NCBI GenBank assembly: GCA_001931875.2
Contig: MSJH02000800.1
Location: forward strand, 62,001-126,000
Direction of reading: 5' to 3'
Origin: Byssochlamys sp. IMV 00236
Taxonomy: Eukaryota > Ascomycota > Eurotiomycetes > Eurotiales > Thermoascaceae
DNA length: 64,000 bases
Part shown: positions 45,301-55,135 of the stretch, in pieces
How positions within the stretch are numbered: position 1 is the stretch's first letter
Layout: every line of letters starts with the position of its first letter
Position numbers and translations under genes: made by a program
Notes under the pieces: model-generated
Told to the model about the DNA's origin: nothing
Databases searched by the model: none
Seen by the model: the letters and a program-made list of their open reading frames with translations, nothing else

Positions 45301-45845
45301 GAATCGGTGGAATGAGCGTTGGTGACTGTGTGAAGTTCCGAGAGAGGGAAAGGATGAAGGAGCGCGAGGCTCAACGAGCAGCTCTAGCGGAAGCAAAGGC
45401 GCTCCGTGAAGGCAACGCCGGCTCGAAAGCCAGCGGTGCGGACGGTGGCTGGGCCCAAGTCGCATCGCGAAGGAAAAACGGTTCAGATTCTACAAATGCT
45501 CCGGCAGTGATGAAGACAGGTGGTGTTCCATCTTTCTCCGGTTCATTCTATGCCGCTCTTTCGGGTGACTCCACTGAGCGGAGCGGAAACAGCGGGCGCT
45601 TGGTTCTACGGTCCGGTGTGGGCGCCAGCAAGAACTTGCGTAACAAAGTCGAAGTTGCGGATAGTTGGGAAGAGGAGGTTGAGAAGGAAGAAGAAGAGGA
45701 AAAGAAAGAAATGGAACAAGCACGATCGGAAACCTCTGGTGATGGAAAGGATCAGAGCCCCCAGGGTCCCCACAATGATGGCGACACCATAGACAAAAGT
45801 GAGAAATTTGGCGTTGAAAGCGTTACTGAAAAAAACGAGTCATGA
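42360..45845 (+). CDS. FAP1: NFX1/FAP1-type zinc-finger protein with PHD/RING-like and R3H domains, 1161 aa
   Basis: One exon; the ATG at 42360 is the first in the frame. The N-terminus is Arg/Gly-rich (RRGGRGRGGRA), as in RNA-binding proteins. At about residues 216-290 lies a RING/PHD-like finger (YECPICTNELGSKSRVWSC, then CWTVFHLSCIKKW and WRCPGC). About eight NFX1-type fingers follow to about residue 820, each of the form C-x3-C-x-H-x-C, for example CGEHTCPRPCHEGLC and CGSHTCQKGCHRPGDC. An R3H domain (about 905-970, ending HRHVFVLKP) and a Lys/Glu-rich coiled tail complete it. This is the architecture of yeast Fap1 and human NFX1; Fap1 binds the immunophilin Fpr1, and NFX1 proteins act as ubiquitin ligases or transcript regulators. 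Very Cys-rich, no introns, strong codon bias. Confidence 0.92.
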   Translation: MTTEVARVADHGRPRAPRAPRRGGRGRGGRAVNDNTSRPESASQTNPVSQTSAPQTDTAVSRETQGSAETSRRRRPRGRRGGNGGNGGRAEQTEQPPTQRRTDTGGGDRRTPRNRGSAVVGGRKFGGQLTRHGATDEEGSVGEGGHQNHTEQDAGLRADAPEFVPGQTVAPPGGSDSTSKGKSKPTPSRSRPPKVTTKSTAEDITTRIHEDISHNLYECPICTNELGSKSRVWSCRLCWTVFHLSCIKKWSKNEGSAFRNDQQRQQDGEDETNTPRQWRCPGCNLPQDTLPTTYSCWCEKEVDPRSLPGLPPHSCGQTCSRPRPGCPHPCDSICHAGPCPPCTAMGPTLDCFCGKNSSTKRCVETDYVNGWSCGQICEDLLPCGEHTCPRPCHEGLCGDCEVKVQTKCYCGKVETEMLCSSKEEEIPSAQLSDDMSHTEEWIGSFRCGETCNRPFDCGVHFCQKDCHPQEATAAHCPRSADVITKCPCGKTPLAQIPGFSPRTSCEDPIPNCQEACGKLLPCGHPCPMICHTGACRPCLRMVKIQCRCGRSSFDSVCHQGSEEPPQCFRICKATMNCGRHTCAEHCCPGERKALERQATRRKLRSLNSTTRPDDDIEAEHICTRVCGRLLKCEKHTCPELCHKGSCNTCREAIFDEITCNCGRSVLYPPLPCGTKPPPCRFDCERPKACHHPQTPHNCHTDDESCPKCPYLTEKKCLCGKKDLKNQPCWLVDARCGLICGKPLKCGSHTCQKGCHRPGDCEDATEPCRQPCGKTKSLCGHACVEPCHAPYPCPEKTPCSTKVTVTCACGRLRQEKRCGAVKASISKGQVQQQQQAPALTPLKCDDECARLERNRSLASALKIDIDPSTTSANGPSPHITSSNLPYSAETLDMYIQLSSSSTLSTLQSYESTLHSLAIGTTQRSVRFQPAKAPLRAFAHSLAADWGFATESFDPEPHRHVFVLKPTSWTPPIFGFGNGSSMGIGGMSVGDCVKFRERERMKEREAQRAALAEAKALREGNAGSKASGADGGWAQVASRRKNGSDSTNAPAVMKTGGVPSFSGSFYAALSGDSTERSGNSGRLVLRSGVGASKNLRNKVEVADSWEEEVEKEEEEEKKEMEQARSETSGDGKDQSPQGPHNDGDTIDKSEKFGVESVTEKNES

Positions 45846-46197
45846 ACAACAGGGAGTTTAATAGATTCTACACAACAGCTGATGATTTGTGTTCTTTTTT
45901 TTTCGTGACACGAATTTTTGTCCCCATTGTTGTGGCTGGATGGCTTCTTAGCATTTTATTTAATATTTGTACATAGAGATTTGCTCTGGATGAGCGGGTG
46001 CATGGTGTATATATTATCGAAGAAAAATATTCTTGCAAATTGGCTGTTTCGTTTCTGTCTACTACTGCCTCGACAATGCGAGATAGTTGATATAGAGTAA
46101 ATGAAACTTCGCGACTTAGTATTTACGAAGCATTCTCTGCTATATACACATGGTAGACCGTCCCATACACCCACCCCGTCGGCCGTAGCTAGATCAT
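45846..46197. other. convergent intergenic region
   Basis: 3' ends of the NFX1-type gene and the GH92 gene. AT-rich with a T-run at 45895-45903; no gene. Confidence 0.5.
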
Positions 46198-48736
46198 CTA
46201 GAACGAAAAGTCTTCTAGAAGTTGCGTTCCAACAGTCGACAGACTCGGCGGCAGATCTTCCGGCCTTGTACCCCAGCTACTCTCTTCATTTCCAAGAGTC
46301 AACTCCAACGTCATTCCTTCCGTGAAGAATTCATGCCCGATCCAATTCTTCGAATACGGTCGGCCATTGAGGGTAGCGTTCTGTATATAGATATTCTGGT
46401 ATGTCTTGTCGAAATTGACGTTTCGGATCGTAGCAGTTTGATTAGTCTCGGGATGTGTAAAGCTCACGGATTCAAAGAATGGCGGGGTGATTAAGTATAC
46501 ATTCTGTCCTGGATTAGGGAAGAGACCTGCCATTGAGAAAACGGTGAAGGCTCCCATGGCGCCCGAGTCGTCGTTTCCTGGAAGGCCATCATTCGAGGCG
46601 TTGAATGATGCGGGTATGTAACTGTGGGAGCGACGCGCAGAGAGTGCTGGTCGGCCTGCGTAATGATATTGGAAGACGGTGAGGAAGACTGGCTCGTTGC
46701 CAATGTCGGCGAGACCTGAGGTGTGGAAGAAGTCGAGACGCGAGACAAACTCATCGGGGCCTCCGAGTAGTTTGATTAGGCTTGCCATGTCGTGAGGGAC
46801 GTAACTACAATATTGAGATTAGTGGTCAAATAAACAAATGCGTGCGACTAAAACATATCGGAAAGGGCCCACTAACAACTGGTACTCCCAGATGCTTGAT
46901 TCGAATGTCTCTGAGGGATTAGAGGTCAAGGAGCAGAAGTCTGTAAGGGGACTGCAGGCAATAGGATCTTGATATCCCCATGTGCCATTGAGGAATTTCG
47001 GTTGGAAGAAGCCGGTGAATCCAGTATCTGTACCGTTGATGAATGACTGCTGATCTGCTTTGAAGAGGTTCTTCCAATTAGATGCTCTCGAAAGATACTT
47101 CGTATATTCTTTCCCTATACCCTTGCCTACAGTTGACAGGCTGAAGTCATTATAGGAATATTCCAAGGTTCGAGAAATGCTCCTCGAATTGGTTCCGAAT
47201 CCTAGGTAGTCGAAATCAAGGTACGGGATATAATTTAGTCGTTTCCAGCTCATAAGACCTCCGCGCCCCTCGTAGGACCACTCCAGTGGCTCGTTTTGAG
47301 CGTCGTTGACCATCGCTTTGTAGGCAAGATTCCAATCGATCCCGGTAAGGTTCTTGATATAGGCATCTGCAAGAAGTACATCCGCATTGGAGCCACCCTG
47401 CGTCCATCCTTTACAGAGACTCATGCGGCAATCTGGGAGCCATCCCTCGTGGACATAGGTGTCGAGTAGACTACGTATCATTCTGGATTGGGCGCTTGGA
47501 TTTATAATGGTCAAGAGTGGATGTTGGGCACGAAAAGAGTCCCAGATACTGCAAAGCAAGGCGAGTCAGTCAGTCGTACTAGTAGCCGAAGTAGATTGCC
47601 TAGAAGAGAGGGTATAGTCACCAGTAGAATGAATCGAAATAAGGCTCCCCGCTCTCCCAGAGAGGATTCTCCCCGGTGTAATCCTGGGGTGAAAGCATCG
47701 TTCTATAAATACCACTCCAGAAACTTGTTAAAAGAGCGTCGCTGGCTCCTCCCGCTTCTACTGAGATTGGACTGAGCTTTTCTCTCCACGCAGCTTCAGC
47801 ACGTTCCCGCAGGGAGTCGAAGTCTCCTACAGGATTAGGGATCTCCCGTTGCGCATTTTGACAAGCTTTGTCGGTGCTGATGAAGCTCACTCCCGCTCTT
47901 GCATTCACTACGCCGTCACTAGGTCGTTGGAACCTGACGAAGCCACCCGCCTGGATATAGAAATTGTTAAAGCCGCGCGTAACATATAGCTTCTTTGGCT
48001 CGGTTCCTGCTCTGTTGTTGACCCAAATTCCACTGTCATGGACAGCCGCGCCAGCAAAATCGACGCAAAAGTATGAAACATATGAGCCGGCACCGAAACT
48101 GGGAAGAAAGGTCCCATTTCCCGTGATCCTACCTGTCGTGGGATCAATATCAATTGAAGCATTCTGCCGACTGTCCCACTCATCAGTCAAATCGAGCAGC
48201 ATCAAAGGACTCAGCGCGGAGCCATTGCTGGTTGTCTCCTCCGGGAAGTGAAATCTATACAGCGCTGCATGTTCCGTGGCCGTCATTTCAGCCTGGATGC
48301 CATTCTGTAAACTCAAGGAGAAATAACCAGGTCGGGCAACGACGGAATTTGCGACATAAGGCAGGGCGCGATCGGCCTTGGGAAACTTGCAATTATCGAT
48401 CTCGTCTTCAGGACAATACTGCGGGAATAAGGGGAAATTTCCCAACGACGGATTACCACCCGTGCCTGAATCATGCATATGGGAGAACCCAGTTATGTTG
48501 CTTCCATCGGCCGAGAAGCCTCCTGTATTCTGACCATTGACATCGGCTACAGGTTTCGCCATGCCATAAGGCAGGCTTGCGCCTGCGAATACGTTACCGC
48601 CATTGTCACTTCCGATCAAAGGGTTCACATAGCGCAGCACGTCTATCTCCGCCTTGCTTGCAGGGCCACTGGATGCTCCCCAAGCTGGTTCTATAGCAAA
48701 TAGCAAGAAGAAAGCAGTTTGCCGCAGTGAGCACAT
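46198..48736 (-). CDS. secreted glycoside hydrolase family 92 alpha-mannosidase, 797 aa, three exons
   Basis: Exons 48736-47622, 47548-46877 and 46804-46198, introns of 72-73 nt. The start at 48736 gives a signal peptide (MCSLRQTAFFLLFAIEPAWG). GH92 blocks appear in order: VLRYVNPLIGSDNGGNVFAG, GFSADGSNITGFSHMHDSGTGG, FWSGIYRTMLSPQDYTG, YFDSFYCIWDSFRAQHPLLT, WTQGGSNADVLLADAYIKN, and, across the second junction, YQFYVPHDMASLIKLLGGP. The block GNDDSGAMGAFTVFSMAG follows near the end. Family knowledge: GH92 enzymes are Ca2+-dependent, inverting exo-alpha-mannosidases (mostly 1,2-linkages) acting on N-glycans and cell-wall mannan. Several N-x-S/T sites fit secretion. It is divergent to the GH13 gene, sharing a 739-bp promoter region. 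Confidence 0.93.
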
Positions 48737-49475
48737 GGCTATGACTGCGGTTGATAACACCGCGTCGAATGCTCTTCCAAGTCTCTGGTCTTCTAAATTT
48801 CAGGTCGTCGATACTCAGAGAGAGAAACTGCTCGTCCAGAATGCGGGGATGGGCGACTTAGAGATCTGCAGAGCGACGACTTGGCGTCCTACGATAAGGA
48901 TGATTGCTACAGTAGCATTACTAGCATCTGAGAGTCAAGTATTACGCGATAGGGGATATTGGCAGTCTCGAGAGTCAGGGACAGGACATGGAAGGAAGCT
49001 GCGTGATGTGTCTCGATATTATTCCTATGCTGGCAGACAGTCTCACCTGCTGTATCCTCGGCCGATCCCCAGAATCCTCCTTACAGCCACACGACCATCG
49101 CAGCCAGGGACGAGCTCTGCGCCAAAGGAACTGGGGCTGATTTTGAAGCTAGAAAGTGTTAGTGTCTTTCCCGCAGCTTCCGGTTGGCGATCCGTTGGTT
49201 CATCTTCGGTTCCTGAACGCTTATCATCCCTCGCAGGGCTGTCATTCTTGCGCTCTGTCCGCCTTGCAGAGAAGGAGTTCCATCGGATCTTATCAATTTA
49301 TTATTATTTTCCACGCCAAGCCGATTGCTCCTCGCATCACTCTCGTTTCTCCTTTCTGCGAATTCTGATTGCTTACGCTAGATGGATGGGGCCCGGGCAT
49401 CGCGCCCTTTTTTTTTCTTTCTTTTTCTTAAAATAGACCGAAACATAGTGTAGCACTGTACATATATCCCCGCGG
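48737..49475. promoter_or_regulatory. shared upstream region of the GH92 and GH13 genes
   Basis: Start codons 739 bp apart, transcribed away from each other. A poly-T/pyrimidine tract (49409-49430) lies just before the GH13 start. One plus-strand open frame fills much of the region but shows no domain and overlaps the GH92 start, so I leave it out. Confidence 0.45.
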
Positions 49476-51580
49476 ATGCTCTCGCTCGTTTTATTCACGG
49501 CCCTTCTGTCCTTCACCCTGGGCTGGTATTTTGGGTCGGATGATCGCAAGATGAGGGCGCTGTTTCGCTGCGGAGCAAGCAGGAAAAGGTCCAAATGGGA
49601 GGAAATCGAACGTGAGTGCAGTGGCTCCCATTTTTCCCGCACGTACAGTAGCTTGCCAGAGAGAGAGAGAGAGAGAGAGAGCGATTCTAATCTTCATATT
49701 ATACAGATGAGGCGGAGCGTCTGGATCTGTTACCGACATGGGACACCCCGGACAATGTTCTGATGATGCAGGCCTTTGAATGGCATGTTCCTGCTGATCA
49801 GAGACATTGGCGGCGTTTGGACAAGGTTTTGCCCGACCTCAAAGATATCGGAGTCGACACCATCTGGCTGCCTCCCGGATGCAAAGGAATGAGCCCATCC
49901 ACCAACGGCTACGACATCTACGATCTGTATGACTTGGGAGAATTCGATCAAAAGGGCTCCCGAGCGACCAAATGGGGCACTAAGGAAGAGCTTCTTGCTC
50001 TGAGCTTAACCGCCCAGAAGCTTGGTATTGGGATCTATTGGGATGCAGTCTTGAATCACAAGGCTGCTGCTGACTACACAGAAAAATTTGAGGCCGTAAA
50101 AGTAGACCCACAAGGTATGTTGAATGTCATTCACCCCATTATTTGGTTGGTCCCTTTTGCTTTACAAGCAACTCACAAGTCCTTTCCAGAACGTAATATA
50201 GAAATCTCCAAGCCAGAACAGATCGAAGGATGGGTAGGATACGACTTTCCGGGCCGTGGAGAGAAATACAGCTCTATGAAGTATCACTGGTACCATTTCA
50301 CTGGCATTGACTACAATGCGATTGATAATAAAAACGCCATATATAAAATTGCCGGCCCCGGCAAAAACTGGGCTCAAGATGTTAGCAAGGAAAATGGCAA
50401 TTACGATTACCTCATGTTTGCCAATCTAGATTACTCGAACCAAGATGTCAGACAAGATGTCATTCGCTGGGGAGAGTGGATTGGACAACAGCTACCACTC
50501 TGCGGAATGAGGCTGGACGCTGCTAAACATTATTCCTGTCGATTCCAGAAGGATTTCGTCGAGCACATGAAACGCACAGTCGGATCCAATTGGTCCTTCA
50601 TTGCCGAGTACTGGAAAGGATCACCGGGTGAACTACTCGACTACCTACAAAGGATGGATCGACAGGTGTCTTTGTTCGACGCGCCACTTGTTTATCGCTT
50701 TTCGAGGTTCTCGCAGACCGAAGGTGCTGATCTGAGACGCATCTTCGATGAGACTATTGTGAAATACGAACCTCAGCACGCAGTTGTATGTGCAGCCTTG
50801 TGACGCTAATGATTCCATTCAGTACTGACATGTTCTGCAGACATTCGTAGCAAATCATGATACTGTAAGTGCAACTTCTAACTGCGTCACTTCTGGAAGA
50901 TCGATTTGTTGACATCTCTTCAGCAACCCGGCCAAAGCCTAGAAGCCCCCATAACAGCATATTTTAAACCTCTCGCCTACGCCCTCATCTTGCTTCGCAG
51001 AGAAGGTCAGCCGTGCATTTTCTACGGCGATCTGTACGGAATCCAAGGCGGAGCTAAGACTTCCTCGCCGCCATCCTGCGGAGGGAAACTTCCTCACCTA
51101 GCTCTTGCACGGAAGCTATATGCATATGGAGAACAACGTGATTATTTTGACCGTCGGAACTGCATAGGTCTGTATTATTTCCTGCTCGGGACAAACTATG
51201 CCGTGGGGGTTTATATGAGATGAGCAGAGCTAACTGCTACCAGGCTTCGTTCGATATGGCAACTTGAGACACTCTTCTGGTCTTGCATGCGTTCTTAGCA
51301 ACGGCGCCGCCTCGACAAAGCGTATGTTCGTCGGTAAGCAGCATGCTGGAGAGCGATGGACAGACCTTCTCGAGTGGAATAAGGAGACTGTTGTCATTGA
51401 CGGCCAGGGCTACGGTATCTTCCCTGTTTTAGCCATGAGTGTCAGTGTTTGGGTCAACGACAGAGCGGACGGGAGAGATCGATTTGGACATTTGTGAGTT
51501 ACTAATATACCATGGATTTATAGTGACTCATTACTAACGACGTTGCATTTGGTAGTGATGCGGATATATACAAGTATTAG
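49476..51580 (+). CDS. GH13 alpha-amylase-type enzyme with N-terminal membrane anchor, 560 aa, seven exons
   Basis: Exons 49476-49611, 49707-50114, 50190-50785, 50841-50864 (24 nt), 50924-51167, 51244-51493 and 51556-51580. The first exon encodes a hydrophobic anchor (MLSLVLFTALLSFTLGWYFG), then a basic stretch. The catalytic domain begins NVLMMQAFEWH and shows the GH13 regions: I DAVLNH, II GMRLDAAKH (nucleophile Asp at about 290), III FIAEYWKG (acid/base Glu at about 320), IV FVANHDT (Asp at about 387, supplied by the 24-nt exon). The FEWH start and the overall sequence resemble bacterial-type amylases (GH13_5) found in fungi as non-secreted enzymes, some tied to cell-wall alpha-glucan synthesis. 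A usual signal-peptide cleavage site is not evident, so I read the N-terminus as an anchor. A (GA)n repeat of about 22 nt sits in intron 1 (49661-49682). Confidence 0.9.
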
Positions 51581-52114
51581 ATTTCCTCTTTCTGATATAC
51601 CCCCGGAGGAGCGATGGATTCATGTGATCACTATATGTACATTACTGATAATACTGAGTATATTATCCTCATTTGTCCACTGATAAAATCAAGGCAATCA
51701 AGACACTCTCCCAAGTGTCGTCCAACTAAGTTTATGGAGCTTGGATCTCATTCTAATTATGAGAGTCGGTGCTATGCTCCTTGTCTGAACAGGTTGCACT
51801 GAATGACGGATAGGGGAACTCAATATGAGAGCAGATTGAAAGCTCAGATTCAAATACAATGAGAGTATTCTATTTTTCAGTGCCAACAACCGTCGTTGCT
51901 TGTCACCCCTGAATATCATTTCAGTCAAACTCGTTCGTATATAACACCCATCTATCCATCTATGGTATCTCAGATTTATATAAAAGAAAAGAAAGAAAAA
52001 AAAAAAAAAAGAAAATATACACAATTCATGCGCTTCCGACCATGCAATGCATCGTAACTCCGTAGTAAAAGTGGAGACGAAAGGGAAAGGAAAAATAGCT
52101 GAGAGTTCACGATT
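51581..52114. other. convergent intergenic region
   Basis: 3' ends of the GH13 gene and the sirohaem-synthesis gene. AT-rich with an A-run of about 20 bases around 51990-52012; no gene. Confidence 0.5.
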
Positions 52115-53901
52115 CTACGATGCTGTTCCATTCGAAAGTCCAGATGCATCGACGAGGGGCAGATCGCCTCTCTGATGCAGACCATCTAAGCCTCGAAATC
52201 CCTCCTCTACGACCCATTTTTGACCACTTGAATTGTGAAGGACGTGGCAGCTGGCTCCAACAACCAAGAGACCAGGCGGTCGTGAGCCTTCCTCTTCCAC
52301 GGCGAGACATACATGCTCAAGGGTAGAACGGATGACTCTTTGATCGCTGCACGAAGCTCGCTCGATGACGGCGCACGGCGTGTCTTTGGGCCAGAGCGCT
52401 CGCGTTCTGGGCTTCGACTGTCCGTCTGTCTCCGTGGGGGAGGTGGTCAGGGACTCAATCAAAGCCGACAACCGATGCAGAGCCATGAGAAAGACTACTG
52501 TCTGCGTCGGAACATACGTTGGTGGTTCCGGAGCAGCGCCCTTCCTGCCTGTGCCGGTACAGATGAGGACCTGATCCGCCACACTGCGGTGCGTGGGCGG
52601 TATCCCAGCGAATAACGGCGCACTGAGAGCACTCGTAATCCCAGGGAGTACGATAGGTGTGTATCCTTCGTTTCTGAAAAAGTGATACTCCTCTGCACCC
52701 CGGCCGTAGAGATAAGGATCTCCCTGTTTCAGTCTCAGCACCTGTCGACCTTTACGCAGAGCTTCCAGGCCCATTTGGAGGAATTCTTCTTGGGCCTGGT
52801 CGGCGTTTCCGGGGAATTTCCGTGCGATGTGAACTTCCGTTCGGCGAGGGATGAGCTCCAGCACGGGCGCTGGGACCAGCTTGTCTGCCAGGATGATATC
52901 TGCGTTTTGGATCGCGTGGTATGTTGCTCTCGTAAGAAGTTCTGGGTGGCCCGGGCCCGAACCAGCGAGGATGATCGCGCCCTTATTTCGGACAACAACA
53001 CCGTTGCTGGGAGCAGTGTTCTCGGATGTTGAATTGGAGCTTTCGGATGAATAGGCCGTGAGGATCGCGTCCACATCTGAGTCGTCGATAGCAGCGAGTT
53101 TCCGCAGGGGCCAGTATTCGCAGATTTGGGAGAACCAGCGCATGCGCCGATTCTTCGCCGCAGAAATATCCTCCGCTGTTACCAACGCGTTAAATGTATG
53201 TTTCTGCGCCTTGGTGTCTTCCTCTTCCACCTCGAATGCCCCGTCAACTAGTCCAGCTGCCCGATCTTCCTCCCAAATCCGTCGTCGGATGGAACCTAAC
53301 CGATCAATTGCAGGACCCAGATCTGGCGGGAGGAACGATGCGATCTCTCTCCGCAACCGCGATGCCATTTTGCAACCTCGCCCAGACGTTGTGATTCCAA
53401 TGTGCAAGGGTCCGTCAGAGTGCGTTGAGAGTAGGGTAAACGTGCAGAGTTCAGGAGCGTCAGATACATTAACTGGGATTCTGAGTCGACGACACATTTT
53501 AGATATGTGCGAGCCTTGAGAGAGACAACCATGTTAGTCGATATTCTCTCGTTGCATGCTGAGATCTTCAACTTACTCAAAGGATCGCTGCCCCCCAATG
53601 TGACGAAGACCGCATCCACAACGCTCTCTACTTCAGCACGTCCCAGAGTCGTAAGATCAGAATCTTGAAAGTCCCGTCGCAGCCATTCCACTGTGCCCTC
53701 TTCGATCCGTTGCGTAAGACTGAAATGCATGTCCGCGGTCTCCGGTGCGATAATGATGGGTTTCGCGCCCGCTTCCAAGCATCGTGTACAACGCGCCGCT
53801 GCGAGAGAGCCTGAACCGATCACCAGATGAACCTGCGAGGTCGCATCTATCGCGGTGAGTAATGGAGCTGGTGAGACATCACCAGGCCCGGAAGGCTTCA
53901 T
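52115..53901 (-). CDS. MET1: fused sirohaem synthase: Met8-like dehydrogenase/chelatase plus Met1-like uroporphyrinogen-III methyltransferase, 574 aa
   Basis: Exons 53901-53577 and 53514-52115 around a 62-nt intron. Residues 20-190 form the Met8-like half: a nucleotide-binding fold VHLVIGSGSLAAARCTRCLEAGAKP, then, across the junction, KMCRRLRIPVNVSDAPELCTF and a helical part ITTSGRGCKMASRLRREIA. From about residue 300 the SUMT half starts: GAIILAGSGPGHPELLTRATY, DIILADKLV, LRLKQGDPYLYGRGAEE, VLPGITSALSAPLFAGIPPTHR and QTVVFLMAL, all core methyltransferase motifs. Family knowledge: the two halves convert uroporphyrinogen III to precorrin-2 and on to sirohaem, the cofactor of nitrite and sulfite reductases, so the gene serves nitrate and sulfate use. 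Baker's yeast splits these roles between Met1 and Met8; bacteria fuse them as CysG in the same order. No presequence, so cytosolic. Confidence 0.92.
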
Positions 53902-55135
53902 TGCTGGTTAGTATCGCCGCCAGGCCGTTCTCTCTTCCCAGGACTGTTAAAGTAGCTGGAAAATAGTGTGTATATATAAAATTCCCCGATAGATCCACAG
54001 AGATAGACGATAGAGAGTATTTATCAATATCTCCCTGACTTGATATATCTCCTCGGAATAAGTTGAATGACTGTTATAAACCTTTTTGTCGATAATTTCC
54101 GCGGAGATGAAAACGAACAGCCAATCAGCAGACACAATGGTAATATCCGGTTGCGGAGTGGAAGCTGTGGCAATTCTGCAATTGCAGATTGTAAAACGAA
54201 TTCTCGTCGGAATATAAAGAATCAGGGAAATAAACCACAGCAGAGGATATTATTCGTATCTATAGTAATATTCTTTATGACTTTATTCCCGCTAATTTGG
54301 ACTCTTTTGCCTCTTTTTTTTTCTCTTTTACTTTTGATCCCCAATTCCGCCTGTCATTACGATTGCGTGATTGGCATGCGATCTGGTTGGTCCGTGGGCG
54401 ATACAAGTGGATGACATAAGCCCCTCCTTATCTTATCAGTAACACCCCGCATCTGTTGATCTTGCAGTTCATAGCATACTCTAATTTGCCATCAATGGTT
54501 ATGGAATGTCCTATATTCCACGGAATTAGGCCCATATAGAGCCACAGTAGCCAAGAGAATATTGACATTTCTGCATCTATCTTTAAAAGAAGCTGATTAC
54601 TAGGCTATATTCTAGCAATATAGCTGGCCTTACTCCGCAACAGCGCCAGAAAGCAATGGAGCTGATGAAAGCCGAGAAAGCACCCGCCCGTAGATGGGAA
54701 GAGACGATGTCAGGACTGGGTGTTTGATACGCTCATTCTACTCGAGGTGGAAGATCTGGTTCCATCGGGTACGGCTGAGTTTTGGAAAGAGATGATAGGA
54801 AAATCGACAAAACAGGTCAGAAGGACTTGTGGTAGAAACTGGAGTGGCTTTGGCCAGAGCACTTTTTGAGGCCTCCATTGTGCCAGATGCTAGTTTGAAA
54901 TATACTGGTCGAGTGAGTCGTTCATGATTTGATACCAATACAAGCCAGGCCTATTTACTATATTTGTTACGTTATCTCTGATTTATGGTGGGTGTATTAT
55001 TAATGACATATATATTTACCGTCTATGAATGATACTGTCATGAGCCATGCACCATGCAAAGTGAACAAGACTATCGACTGTCTCTCGGAACTCCTCCCAA
55101 GACCGTGCGTGAAACGTATACTCCAGTTTCAGAGC
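53902..55135. other. intergenic, no gene seen
   Basis: AT-rich sequence upstream of the sirohaem gene and downstream of the AhpD-like gene. A short plus-strand frame near 54625-54728 reads protein-like (LTPQQRQKAMELMKAEKAP) but has no start, no splice support and no partner exons; it may be a relic. Confidence 0.45.

Noticed and set aside
48654..49436. 260-codon plus frame in the GH92/GH13 promoter
   Set aside because: Overlaps the GH92 start, ends in a poly-pyrimidine tract, no recognisable sequence.
54625..54728. Short protein-like frame (LTPQQRQKAMELMKAEKAP)
   Set aside because: No start, no splice partners and stops on both sides; too short to support.
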